The notes under the pieces are model-generated. The model was given only the letters and a program-made list of their open reading frames with translations. It made no database searches and was not told the origin of the DNA. The translations under genes and the position numbers were made by a program. Below, piece after piece: positions 1 through 11,023 of a stretch of 64,000 nt of DNA (its first letter is position 1; each line of letters begins with the position of its first letter). Source of the stretch: Paramacrobiotus metropolitanus (taxonomy: Eukaryota > Tardigrada > Eutardigrada > Parachela > Macrobiotidae); contig NW_026570247.1 in assembly GCF_019649055.1 (NCBI RefSeq), positions 496,001-560,000 of the forward strand, in the 5' to 3' direction.

Positions 1-344
1 TTAGCGCGGGCTTGTAGTTATGTTATCTTTCGCGGGGGAGGGGGCAGATAAACCTTCGCTTAGCGCCGGTCCACCCTCTCCATTATGGCCGCTCGCAGCC
101 GTGACGCGATGATGTGATTATAATCGCAGAGCGTGTGGAATAACAATTACAATGCAGGACTGCAAAAGTGACTTTAACGTTGGCCGATATAGCCGTTTGC
201 GCTGGTTCGATCCGATGTAAGAGTCGCTTCTGCTGTCTCACAAAAATCCACCCACGTTTTGCCATGTGACGCAGAATTCCTGCGAGAATTCTTTATTAAG
301 CTAATGATTCGCAGTTTAGCTTTCACGCTGTCATCGTTGCGCAG

Positions 345-1642
345 GTTGGGAAAACGACGCAGTGCAGCCGGCCGCCCACATCGGTCAGCTGACGCCGTGG
401 CTCATCAGCAACATCCTGGCACATCTGGATCTGCAATCACAAATGAGTGCCAAACGGTAAGCGTTATTGGAGGTCTTGCTCAGATCTGCGGAACTAACAG
501 AATGGTTTATCCCGAGTTGATCTAAGTCGGTGCAATGAGGTCACCAGTAGTCAGCTCCGGGGAAGAACTCTTGTGCGCCATTTGGTCGGACGATACCACC
601 AGGCAGAGCGGAAGTTGGGAAGAAAAGCGCGGCAGTTGTTCTTATGTTGGCTAATCTGCTGCTTAATACCGTCGCTCTTCCACAGGGTGTGCGCTCTGTG
701 GCAGTTGCTGTTGAGTAGTCCGCAGATGACAGAACACATCAGCATCAGCATGGAAAGCTGCTATTGGCTGCAGACGCACAGCAACAACTGCTTCAAACTG
801 GCGGCGCTGCTCTGCCGCTCGATCCATTCCACCACCATCAGCCTCACCTTCCTCAACGTCTTCCCGCCGATGTTCTGGCTGTTTATGAGGCCGTTGCTGA
901 AAATCCTGGGAATCCGACTGCCGTTGATTGTCTTCAAAGTATGCCAGATAGTCTCCGAGCGCGGGAACCAAACGGGCCTGAACGGACAGAGGGAGCAGCG
1001 GCTGAAGCACCCGGCAATAAATATCCCAACGGCGTGTAAGGACAACTGCGAAGTCGTGGCGCTGTTCAACTGGAGAGTGTGCGAACTGTTCGGCTCGGCC
1101 ATGCACGAACTGTTTCGGTTCTTAAGAACGGAAAGTTTCGGTGTCGTTCGCTGCTTGCTAGAACACGAGTTGGCGTTTATGAAGCACCTCTCGAGGGGGT
1201 CGCACGAACTGGCCATCGACAGAATGCCGATCCGCATTCCGCGGCTCCTCCTGCGATGCAGCGACGGCCGCATGCACATGACCAGTCGCTTCATGTGCGC
1301 CGTCAACGACTGCTTCCCGCCGGTCACCGCGGAGATGCTGGCAAAGGTCACGGCGGTACATGCGCGCTGGGTGCGGACTCTGGCCTATCCGGAGGACTGG
1401 CAGACCGTTCGCAACTACCTTCTGGTGTACGTAGTTTATGGCCAGTGTAATAAAACATCAGTCTAAATTGCGCGCTGCTCAGTTTCTTCGTAAGATCAAG
1501 TTCCCCCATGCTTTGTAGGTTTAACGGCTTCCATGCCGACGGCAGCCCGCGATCATGGGAGGATGTGGATTTACGGCTCGTGGACATCTCCACACTTAGC
1601 AAACTGGCCATCTATGGTATCAATGAAGTATTCGCTGTGTGA
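345..1642 (+). CDS. FMRP-like/F-box family gene, copy A (exons 2-4; exon 1 not seen)
   Basis: Three exons are supported by homology to four other copies here and by splice sites: 345-456, 686-1426 and 1519-1642, with phases that join. Exon 2 ends in the first half of an F-box (LTPWLISNIL, then a Leu-Asp segment). Exon 3 opens with the second half (VCALWQLLL), giving the F-box pattern L-P-x-x-L/I...VCxxW. F-box proteins normally bind Skp1 in SCF ubiquitin ligases. The rest of exon 3 is a family-specific region of about 230 residues ending MLAKVTAVHARWVRTLAYPE. Exon 4 (about 41 residues) ends LSKLAIYGINEVFAV and a TGA. The FMRP-like exon 1 of the other copies should lie within about 100 bp upstream if intron 1 is short, but 1-344 shows nothing like it. 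It is either beyond the left edge or lost. No frameshift is seen in these exons. Confidence 0.72.
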
Positions 1643-2960
1643 CGTGACACAAAAGGATCATCGCGCTCTCCCTTTGGATTCTGGGTTAAATCTCTTGTTC
1701 AGAAAATGCCTCAAGCTTGTGAAAACACACTAACTTTGTATATCATATTTGTAACGACGCAGTTACGCCCATATGCGGTATTTTAAGGCTGCCCTGCTGC
1801 ATCATGTACTTTGTACCAATACTATGATCTCTGATAAGCTTCGGTTGTGTCTTCTGCTTTTTCTTCTGGTTTTCTTCTTCTTTGGCTTTTCGGCCTTATT
1901 CATGTAAATCAGCCTATTTCTTTCAATAGACATTTGCGGAAAAAAATTTTCAACGTCAAAATGATCAGAACAGAACTTTTAAAATACCGTACGACGCTTC
2001 AGAACAATTTTGCTACAGTTTAAATTTGCAGACTACGGTCACGACATTTGACGAATGTTCACAGTTTATATCGACAGTTCGAAACAATCTGCTGTATAAG
2101 CTGCTTGAACTTTTTTTAAAGTACAGTACTTAATCAAACTGACTTCGCGTTAAGCAAGGCGGCGGATAAAAAAAAACTCTGCACGCCAGCTGACAATTTT
2201 TGCGCGAAGGTGACGAACAGTTTTGCTGCAAAAGTAGCTAGAAATAAAAAAAACAGTCAAAATGATTTCGAAGTTTTTGAGGCAAAAATTAGAAGTAAAG
2301 ATACAAGGCTGCATCATGTAGAGCTAGCACAAAGGTGGAACTTCGCGCGAACCTGACGATCGTTTTCACTACCCGAACCACTAAAAATTTTATAGAAAAT
2401 AGTAAATTGCTGCAAAGTTTTCGTAAAGCAGTTTTTAAGGCATAGTTCGCTTTTTCACAATTTCCGGTCATTTTGTGTGTATGTTTTCTTGTTTCGGTCA
2501 CCGATCGACCGATCACTGGTACGACCGACATGTGTAACCGTCCAAAATGACCGGTCGCTTTAGCTTCTAAACCGTCCGAAACGACCGCCGTAAATTCTAC
2601 ATCAACAATTTCTTTGAGTTTTCGCTCATTAACAAGAGGAACGAGTGTAATTTCATCCCTGGTCGTTCCTGCCGGAGTGCATTTTTGTAATTTGTATCCG
2701 GTCGTTCTGCCGGAATGAATTTCGGCGACAAAATGACTTCAGCAATGCCGTTCTAATGCTGCGGATAAGTTTTCTTACCAGATATTACAAGACGTCAAGA
2801 GCATTCTAAACTGAAGTAGAACCAGGTGTTGATTAGTAACAGAATCGCAGCCATTCATTGCCGCTACTTTTCCCGCCATCAGTTAATTTTACTAAACACT
2901 ATTTTCAGCCTCTTCGCCAGGGTAGTCATTTCCAGCGGTTACCTTCGCGGTTCTAGCCGG
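1643..2960. other. Intergenic, AT-rich
   Basis: I see no supportable gene. A short motif resembling GGTCGTTCTGCCGGA occurs twice at about 2661-2720, and degenerate CGGTCATTTTG-like words occur at 2465-2560. The stretch ends at the left border of the foldback element. Confidence 0.5.
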
Positions 2961-3701
2961 CAGGAAGGTTGACGGGTTGATGGTTGACGCTCAATGAAGG
3001 TCATCAACCTTTCTTCAAAGGTCATCAACCTTTCCGATCAACCATTTTTAAAGGTCATCAACCTTTCTGATCAACCTTTTCTTAAGGTCATTAAACCTTT
3101 CTGCAGAAGTTTTTCAAACTTTTTTGCCGAAGTCGTCCTTCTAGCGGCCCAACATATCTATCTTTCTGCATGCTTTTCATTTGTCTAAGCTTGCTTAAAA
3201 TTCGTGACACTCTTTTTCTTAACATTTTTTTCTCGGTATCCATGGATTCAAAAACGGCGCCATGGTGTGCATTTGGAGACATTGCGGCTACTGTATGTGA
3301 AATCACTTTGCGTTATAATAATATGCGCTCTGAGTACTCGAAACCATATTGCAGAGACATTCTTTTGATAAATGCTCAGCTACACTTACTGGAAAGTTAA
3401 ACCCGAATTAGCCATTAGCACATTGAAGCGCAACACTTCAAACTGAAGGCAAAACGCGCAGATGTCTTTTTTATTTCGTTTATCGTGTGCGGGTCACTTG
3501 TGCACTTGTTTAACAATTTTCCGAGTCTTTTGTGCTTTAGGACTACAGCATTATAAACACTACCGCGTTTCGCACAGTAAGGGAAACTCGGATGTGGACG
3601 CCATTCCAGTGGAAGTTTTAGTGAGGGTTGCTATGGTAGTCCACCTTTGTGTCGAAAGCCATAAACATTTCTTTAACGATCATCATACATCAACCAATCT
3701 G

Positions 3702-3849
3702 TAAAGGTCGCCCACCTTTCTGTAAAGGTCATCAACCTTTCTGTACCGGTCATCAACCTTTCTGTAAAGGTCATCAACCTTTCTGTAAAGGTCGTCAACC
3801 TTTCTGTAAAGATCGTCAACCTTTCTGCAAAGGTAGTCAACCTTTTTTG
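3702..3849 (+). repeat. 21-bp tandem array in left foldback arm (about 7 units)
   Basis: About seven consecutive 21-bp units read GGTCATCAACCTTTCTGTAA plus A, with variants such as GGTCGTC and GGTAGTC. Because 21 is a multiple of three, the array stays open in several frames on both strands and yields repetitive translations of the K-V-D-D-L-Y-R type. I consider these non-coding by-products. The array has a mirror partner in the right arm. Confidence 0.85.
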
Positions 3850-4513
3850 TAAAGGCCGTTCCTTGATTTTGCAAGAACGCATTATATGAAGCCCCACAAA
3901 AAAGCGATTTGCTGTCAGAGGCATCAGTCAACAGCGATAAAAAGTACGGTAATTAAAAGGAAGGTAGGCTGTGATTTCTCCCTGAAAAACCAGGAAGATA
4001 TTGCTAGTATTTTATTACAGCTTATCTTGATTGCGGTACCATTTAAAAATACTTGCAAACCTGTAGCCAGAAAGGTGGACGGGCTTGATGGTGGATATTC
4101 AGTGAAATCGCATCCACCTTTCTGCCGAAGGTCGGAAGATCGATGGATGAGCCATCCACCTTTCTGCCGAACGAACCTGTCGGCGTCGATTGATCTGACA
4201 ATGTCGCCATTGAGTGCATTCAGTTCCATTGCAAGATCAATGCATGCGCTGTTCTGGCAGAAAGGTGGATGCAGTCACTCAGAAAAGGGAGAAATTTCTG
4301 TCACTCTGCCGGAATATGTTATCCTGCTTGTTTTTCATCCGGAGTAATTTGTTTTATATTTTAAAATAAAACCATAAACGTAGACGTGGAGCACGGTCAC
4401 GTCGTCAATCAGCTAGTCAGCTGGCTGTCTCCGGAGACGCAAAAGTGAGGATCAAATACTTTCCTCTCGTTCAGTTCTGGGTAATTTTACCCAGTTTACA
4501 TTCCAAAAGGGAG

Positions 4514-4568
4514 AAAAAACATTAAGCAGTTATTTTGGAACTTCCAAAATAACTGCTTAATGTTTTTT
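4514..4568. repeat. Perfect 27-bp-arm palindrome at the foldback core
   Basis: Arms 4514-4540 and 4542-4568 are perfect reverse complements around a single C at 4541. It sits at the axis between the two arms of the foldback element and would extrude as a nearly loopless hairpin. Confidence 0.95.
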
Positions 4569-5555
4569 GGCCGATAACATAAACTTGCATTGCTTCTCTG
4601 CGAGAACCCCAACTGGGCTGGCAATCCCAGGTTTATGGTAAACCTATCGTGCTTTCTAATTTACATAATTCGCAACAAACCGCAACTTAGTGCTAAATTC
4701 TTCTGAATATTTTCTTATGTTCTTACGAACCTTTGGAAAGTTGACTGGTTGGTTTTGCCCAGAACCGAACGAGAGGAAAGAATTTGATCTTCACGTTTGG
4801 GTCTCCGGAGACAGCCAGCTGACTAACTGATTGACAACGTGACTACCGTGCTCCTCGTCTACCTCTAGGTTTTATTTAAATTTTAAAAAATGAAACAAAA
4901 TCGCTCCGGATGAAAAACCATGTCACGTCTTGGCACAGATGTTTATTGTGCCACTCTGGCCAGATAGATACTGAATCATGAAATACTCGTAGTACCACAT
5001 AAAATGCGTCCTCTACAGGTCAACACAGCCATGCGGGTTGCTACGCGCTAATATGGCGCGTAGCCACTACACTACAAACCAGTAGGATAACATATTCAGG
5101 CAGAGTGATAGAATTTTCTAAGTACCGTAACTGCATCCACCTTTCTGCCGGAGCAGCGTACGCATGCATTGATCTTACAATGGGCCTGAAAGCGCTCAAT
5201 GGCGTCATTGTCAGATCAATCGATGCCGGCCGGTTGGTTCGGCGGAAAGGTGGATGATCTTTTAGAGAAAAGGTGAATGTGCTCCGGCAGAAGGGTGGAT
5301 GCGATTTCATTTCATTGAACATCCACCATCCCCCCGTCCACCTATCTGCAGGGCAAAGTTGGTGTCGATTGGTCTAACAATGACACCATCGAGTGCATTC
5401 GGGCCCATTGTGAGAATCAATGCACGCCGTCACTAATTCGGAGAATCGGTAATCGATTTTTTATCGCTATCGAGTCATCGACTGATACCTCCGACCGCAA
5501 CTCACTTTTTTGTGGCTTCGCATAATGTGTTCTTGATTACGGAACGACTTTAACA

Positions 5556-5740
5556 AAAAAGGTTGACAACCTTTGCAGAAAGTTTGACGACCTTTACGGA
5601 AAGGTTGATGACTACAAAATGGTTGATGACCTTTACAGAAAGGTTGATGACCTTTCTAGAAAGGTTGATGATGTTTACAGAAAGCTTAATGGTGTTTACA
5701 GATGGGCTGATGATCTTTAAAGAAAGGTTTATGCACAAAA
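5556..5740 (-). repeat. 21-bp-type tandem array in right foldback arm (about 8 units)
   Basis: Units of the form GGTTGATGACCTTTACAGAA recur with more drift than in the left arm, and some units are shortened or lengthened. It is the reverse-complement counterpart of the array at 3702-3849. Confidence 0.8.
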
Positions 5741-6405
5741 GTGGACTACCATAACAACCCTCACTAAACCTACTCGCACAATGACGTCCACATCTAGGTC
5801 TCCCTTACTATGCAAAACGTGGTAATGTCACGTGGTAGTGTCAATCCTAAAGCACAAAGGTTCGGAAAATTGCTACTGGTAAAGTGCACAAGTAGCCCAA
5901 ACAGGGCAACCAAAATAGACATTTGCGTGCTTCGCCTTCTGTTTAAAGTGTTGCGCTCCGATGTGCCAATGCCCAGTTCGAGGCCGCAGTGGGTAGCCGC
6001 AATGTCTCCAAATACACACCATGTCGCCATTTTTTAATCGATGTATACCGAGAAAGAAATGTTAAGAAAAAAAGTGTTACTGGTTAGAAAGCTTAGACAG
6101 ATAAACAGGCAATAGCCACCACACAAAAAAGTGCCTGCGCGCTGGACACTAAAATGATTCATATAAACTTTAAAAAAACAACCAAAATCGTCCGGTAAAC
6201 TGAAAGCAGAAAGACAATAGTGCAGCTAGGTCGACCTTCGGCAAAAAGGTGGAAAACCTCCTGCTGAAGGTTGATGACCTTTAGAGAAAGGTTGATCAGA
6301 AAGGTTGGTGACCTTTAAAAAAGGTTGATCAGAATGGTTGAAGACCTTTACGAAAAGGTTCATGACCTTCATTGAGCGTCAACCATCAACCCGTCAACCT
6401 TCCTG

Positions 6406-6735
6406 TCAGCTACACGCGGTGATGCCACTGTTCATCAACTGATTTTTCAAAACTGCAATCACACTCCCAGTTTCTCATAGCGGCGTTTCTGGGGTTCAAT
6501 TGGCACGCGCGGGCGTTTCCTGAAAAAGTTTTCTCGTGAAGCGCTTCTTACACGTTTTTATGCCGTTTAGTGTTAATTTTGTTGGAATGCGCAAACTTGC
6601 AGAAATACGGTACCGGCATACATAATAATTATGTGATACATACCGGCGACGCAAAACATAATTTGTTGCGCTAGTAAGCACCGCGATGGTGATAGTAAAA
6701 ATTAGCATTTCTGTATGATGACATACCCACTGCTG
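6406..6735. other. Spacer between foldback element and F-box relic
   Basis: No gene is supported. It runs from the right border of the foldback element to an orphan exon 4 of the F-box family. Exons 1-3 that should precede that exon are absent here. Confidence 0.5.
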
Positions 6736-6925
6736 GTTTAGTGGCTTTTGCCGCAACGTCACACCTCGATCATCTATGCGCGTCGATCTGCGACAAGTGG
6801 ATCTTGGCGAACTGAGCAAAATGGCAGTATACGCGATCAACGAGGTATCAACGAGGTATGGCAGTATACGCGATCAACGAGGTATGGCAGTATACGCGAT
6901 CAACGCGGTGTTCTTGGCGAACTGA
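6736..6925 (+). pseudogene. Orphan exon 4 of the F-box family with internal tandem expansion
   Basis: Reading from 6737 gives FSGFCRN...PRS...VDLRQVDLGELSKMAVYAINEV, which aligns to exon 4 of the other copies (FNGFHADG...VDLRLVDISTLSKLAIYGINEVF in copy A). The position equivalent to the 3' splice site reads CTG instead of CAG, so the original acceptor is lost. The segment MAVYAIN(E/A)V is duplicated within the frame, which ends AINAVFLAN and TGA at 6923-6925. A further copy of the same segment follows out of frame at about 6912-6958. No exons 1-3 lie upstream, where the foldback element now sits. Confidence 0.7.
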
Positions 6926-7395
6926 GCAAAATGGCAGTATACGCGATCAACGAGGTATTCCAAGCTGACCACTAAGCCTCACATGCAGTGCCGCATAAAA
7001 TTTTGGCATGATCGCATCCGGCTGGATGATTCGCCTGTTCGCCAGTTTACTAAAGGACGTTGTTCAGTGGGCTAGGAATTTACCGTGATATAATTAATTT
7101 GATGGCCATGAGCATCCCTATGGGTCAAGCTTTCTTTGGAAACTGTTGATCTGCTTCAGTAATGACCTCACCTTCACTAAGTAGCAATCGCTTTTGCCTC
7201 CCTTTGTTTAGCGATTAAGTTCAAGTACTTATTCAAGTTAGCCAATCAATATTCAACTTCCTGTTATTAAACGCACCCCCATCAGTTAGGAAATTAGATT
7301 TAAGGGATGATGATCATCTCCTTAGTCCTTACAGAACGATAATAGAGGCTGTATCAAGTTATCAACTCTGCGCTGACCGTAATGATTTCGTACAG

Positions 7396-8191
7396 AGTGT
7401 GTGCATTATGGCGCGAACTGGTGGACCGTCCCGGTACCAGGGAGCACATCCGCATACATTTGGACTGCATGATTCAAGAAACCACGTCGGACAACTACAA
7501 CTGCTTCCCAGTGGTCGCGCTGCTGACGCGCACCATCAGCGGCGCGACCAAAAGCCTGGACTATAATAGCGATTTCTCCCGGCGCGCGCAGAAATTCTGT
7601 TGTTTACCTGCTGCTGGCCCTGCAAACAACCCGGGAAGTGTTCGTGCCCATGATCGTATTGAAGAACTTTATTCTCGATAGCTACGACAAAAACAGGTCG
7701 GAGCATGTGTTCTGCGTGGAACATCCTTTGACGGAAGACGCAATAATGCTGCATCTCACTTGCCAGCGGATCCTACTGCACAATTGGAAGGTCAGCCGTC
7801 TTTTTGGCCGACCAACGTACGAAATTTTCATCGAGGCACGGTTAGCTTGGAGTTGGTGGACGTTGCAATCGCTGCCTTCACGGGAAAAGAATTAATGCGA
7901 CCTCTGGGTTGGGACCACGTACTGGCCGTCGATCAGCTCGAGATCAGGGTGCCGCGCGTCCTTCTCGACTGCCGCAGAGACCGGCCCGATATGGACGATG
8001 GGGAATGGCAGTGGTCCAACGAGGTGGCCAGTGGTATAGTCAGCCGCATCATGTGGGCCGTCAACGACAACTTCCCTCTGGTGACGGAGGGAATGCTGGC
8101 CAAGGTCACGGCTGTTTATGCGCGTTGGGTGCGCGACCTGGTTTATCCGTCAGAGTGGGACACCATCCGCTGCTATCCCATTTTAAAATAA
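7396..8191 (+). pseudogene. F-box family copy B, decayed exon 3
   Basis: An intact acceptor (TACAG at 7391-7395) leads into VCALWRELVDRPGTREHIRI, the second half of the F-box plus the family-specific region. The reading frame breaks twice relative to paralogues. Near 7559 an extra G shifts the frame (AAAAGCCTGgACT), after which YLLLALQTTREVFVPM continues. Near 7830-7850 it shifts again before ELVDVAIAAF and the conserved EGMLAKVTAVYARWVRDLVYP. The exon end lacks the usual GT donor and reads through to TAA. No exon 4 follows. This is likely a dead copy, more divergent than the others. Confidence 0.68.
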
Positions 8192-8722
8192 CAATTAAAT
8201 GAACAAGAGATAAAGTTGAATAAAACGCCGTGATGCTACGATTTGACAATTTAATAACCCTGTAAAGAGGTGATTCAGAAAACTCCTTCGGAACGCTTCC
8301 TACGGAAGCCTTACGCAGGCGCGTGGATTGGTTAAGAATAAATGCGAAAAAAACCAAAATACTGCAGCCGTGCAAGAGAATTTGTTATTTGCGTAATGAA
8401 CATTTGAATTTCATTGATGCTAGTCAAATCGGAACAATGCGTTATCTGCGACTCTGCGTACGAGTTGTCCAATTCTAACGGGGAATTTCTAGAATTTGGG
8501 AATGTCTGAACTATTCTGATGTACAGCAATACGTTTTCTTGACCTGCATTCCTTTTCATTTCATATTCTCCTGCTCAGCCTGGACACTGCATTCTTGTCC
8601 TGGGAAACGAGCAATTAAGTGTTCTAGTTCAATGATTTTTTTCTGAGCGCCGATACATAGAATGGAGAATGAGGGAAGTCATCCACTGATACTGCTGTTG
8701 AATACCGACAGTCATAGTTCAG

Positions 8723-8764
8723 CTTTGCGATACATGTGCACTGTACTGTACATGTATCGCAAAG
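8723..8764. repeat. Hairpin, 15-bp perfect arms
   Basis: CTTTGCGATACATGT at 8723-8737 is the perfect reverse complement of 8750-8764, with a 12-nt loop. Confidence 0.92.
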
Positions 8765-8780
8765 ATACAATGTATATGTA

Positions 8781-8844
8781 TCGGATTCCCATTCGAAGAG
8801 ATGCTGTACAGTACATTACAGCATCTCTTCGAATGGGAATCCGA
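8781..8844. repeat. Hairpin, 28-bp perfect arms
   Basis: Arms 8781-8808 and 8817-8844 are perfect reverse complements around an 8-nt loop (CAGTACAT). It lies 17 bp from another hairpin. A transcript could form a short perfect double-stranded RNA stem, but no promoter is evident. Confidence 0.93.
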
Positions 8845-10179
8845 CAGAGAATCGGCAACTGAACAGGCATGATTGAGGCTAACCTTTAGTGTCCTTTACT
8901 TTCCATCTTTTCCCCGTTAGAGGATAGACAGACGCAAAAGCTCAGAACAGAGAGAATCTTCCTGACCTTTCAGTAACCTTTCAGTTACACGTTGGATCCT
9001 ATACTAATATAATATATAGACAGACTACGTCTGCCATATGTTATATTAGGCTTGCCCGTTTCAACCGTGCAGCGCCTGCGTAAAATAAAGATAATCTGGT
9101 GAAATTTGAAATACCAAAAGGCGCCGTATGTGATAATATACCGTTCATAAACGGTACTGTTTAACAAGTGCGAGTACAACAGACAACCTAAACTCTACAG
9201 AATACAAACGTATGCCCAGTCGATCGGCAAACATATATAGAAATATAAATAAAATTAAATAATAAATAAAATATAAAAAAATTTACTGTACGTATTATTA
9301 AATGCTTCAGTATAAAAATTCATTGTATTAATAAATGCCGTCCAAAAACTTTGTGGAAGAACCTTATTATTTTTAAAATCTTTGGATCTTCATGATCTAA
9401 GGCAAATGTGGCGACATTTCCGAAGCCCTTGCGCTACAACCTTTCATATACGGCTTGGTGGTGCAACAATATATTAAGCGAGCTTTGTCGCAACAGGATC
9501 GGCAATTGTCAATGAAATTTTGTATAATTTATTTAGCTTTTTTACACAATACACAGTTTTATTGTTGATCCTAGCTGGTGTTAGACATTTGCTTAGGATT
9601 TCTTGAATGTTCATGTTCTGGATATCAATGTATCTACAAAATCAATCAGTAGTAAATTTACACGATGAAACTCTTTTTAGTCATAATTAAAATTATGCTA
9701 ACGTTAGTGTATATGCAGAGTACTGTATATTAACAAGAAGGTACGAGCACGTCACAAAGAAATGCAGTTGATCTTTTCTGTCTATCATCTTTCAATATTC
9801 CTTTCGTCATCACTTTTATACTTACGCCTCACTTATATTTTTTATTTATGGCAGATATTTACCAGTGGAGGATCAGATTATTTGACCGGCATAAAGAGTG
9901 TGACGGTCCAACAGAAATATCAAGCCTGTACTAGCTTTGGATAAGCAGCCCTTCGCTCGGCTGCAGGCTGTCATCCACGACATTTTTTTGATTCAAAAGA
10001 TTACGCTACTGTACAGAGATGCACAACCGATAAGATTAAATAAATTCACGGTGGTATTAATACAATCGCAATTTAGCAGTGCATATATAGCCGTACTACG
10101 GAATGGTTTTTAAGTATATATATTGTGCCAGCAGAATCGCACGGTGACCTTTGAAATACAAAACTTTCTGGACTAAAGA

Positions 10180-11023
10180 ATGAAACTGCCCGATCACATT
10201 CAGCACTCGCACGATTTCCGGGATGCGGCGGAATTTGCCGGCAAAAATGTGCTGGTCATCGGACGGAGTTACTCGGCGGAGGACATCGCCGTGCAGTGCC
10301 ACAAATACGGCGCCGCTTCCGTCGTCATCAGCTACCTCCGCGGTCCCTTCGGCTTCGACTGGCCGCCCGGCATCACCGAACGCCCGCTGCTACGGGAGCT
10401 CCAGGGGAAGACCGCCTACTTCCGGGACGGGTCGACCGCGGAGGTGGACGCCATCATCCTGGCCACGGGCTTCCAGCATCACTTCCCCTTCCTCCCGGAC
10501 CACCTCCGCCTGCAGACCGCCAACCTCTTCTACCCGCCCAACTTCCACAAGGGAATCTTCTGGAACAACAACCCGCGCCTGATCTATCTCGGGATGCAGG
10601 ACCAGCGCTTCACCTTCCCGCTCTTCGATGCACAGGCGTGGTACGCACGCGACGTCATCCTGGGACGGATCACGATCCCTGGGAAGGAGGAACGAGAGCG
10701 GGACGCGGTCCCGTGGCGGGAACGGGAAGCGGCGTGGACGCCGGCGGAGAAGGACGAGGGGATCATGATCCACTTCCAGGGGGAGTACATGCATGGATCT
10801 CCTGGACGCCACTGATTATCCCAAGTTCGACGTGCAGGCCATGGTGCGGACCTTCGAGGACTGGGAGCACCAGAAGGTCGGCAAGGGAGGGATCCTGACT
10901 TACCGGGATAAAGCGTACAAGTCATTGATCACCGGGTGTATGGCGCCGGAGGACCACACCAAGTGGATGGAGGAGCGCGATGATTCCTTTAATAACTTCA
11001 TCCATGGCGCCATGAAAAACTAA
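10180..11023 (+). pseudogene. Flavin monooxygenase copy, C-terminal exon only, frameshifted
   Basis: The stretch encodes the C-terminal part of an [23 protein letters not shown] with the NADPH-type motif [10 protein letters not shown], then the ILATGF motif, ending FIHGAMKN and TAA. It is highly similar to the second exon of the complete minus-strand gene at 34424-37205. The FAD-binding N-terminal exon is missing: nothing upstream to 8.2 kb resembles it. At about 10790-10797 an extra T (CATGCATGG against GTGCAGG in the other copy) shifts the frame and creates an early stop. The protein then continues as [18 protein letters not shown] in a new frame. The first ATG (10180) falls where the parent's exon 2 begins, but the parent's acceptor CAG is not conserved. 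Confidence 0.82.

Larger units (their letters stand above)
2961..6405. mobile_element. Giant foldback (FB-like) element, 3.4 kb
   Basis: The stretch is one long imperfect inverted repeat. The left end begins CAGGAAGGTTGACGGGTTGA and the right end is its reverse complement. Moving inward, matching blocks recur in mirror order. They include a short-repeat array at 2994-3105 against 6262-6400 and a block at 3235-3305 against 5990-6060. A 21-bp array at 3702-3849 lies opposite one at about 5556-5740, and a block at 3870-3960 opposite 5440-5540. Blocks with the AGAAAGGTGGAT motif (4066-4275 against 5135-5340) and CTCCGGAGACAGCCAGCTGA-like blocks (4390-4500 against 4740-4880) complete the arms. The centre is a perfect palindrome. 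Foldback elements such as Drosophila FB have long terminal inverted repeats built of short tandem repeats, and this matches. No transposase is visible, so it would be non-autonomous. The exact ends and target duplication are unresolved. Confidence 0.85.
8192..10179. other. Intergenic, AT-rich, with a hairpin cluster
   Basis: No supportable gene. The notable feature is the pair of long perfect hairpins at 8723-8844. The rest is AT-rich and lacks coding signals that I can recognise. Confidence 0.5.

Noticed and set aside
663-1351. Long antisense frames over F-box exon 3 (147 and 196 residues)
   Set aside because: Shadows of the GC-rich coding strand; similar antisense frames recur over every family copy.
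3702-3849. CRISPR-like array
   Set aside because: Units are contiguous tandem repeats without unique spacers, and the DNA is eukaryotic.
3673-3931. Minus-strand open frames of 82-83 residues in the foldback arm
   Set aside because: They are translations of the 21-bp tandem array and have mirror counterparts in other frames; no start context or domain.
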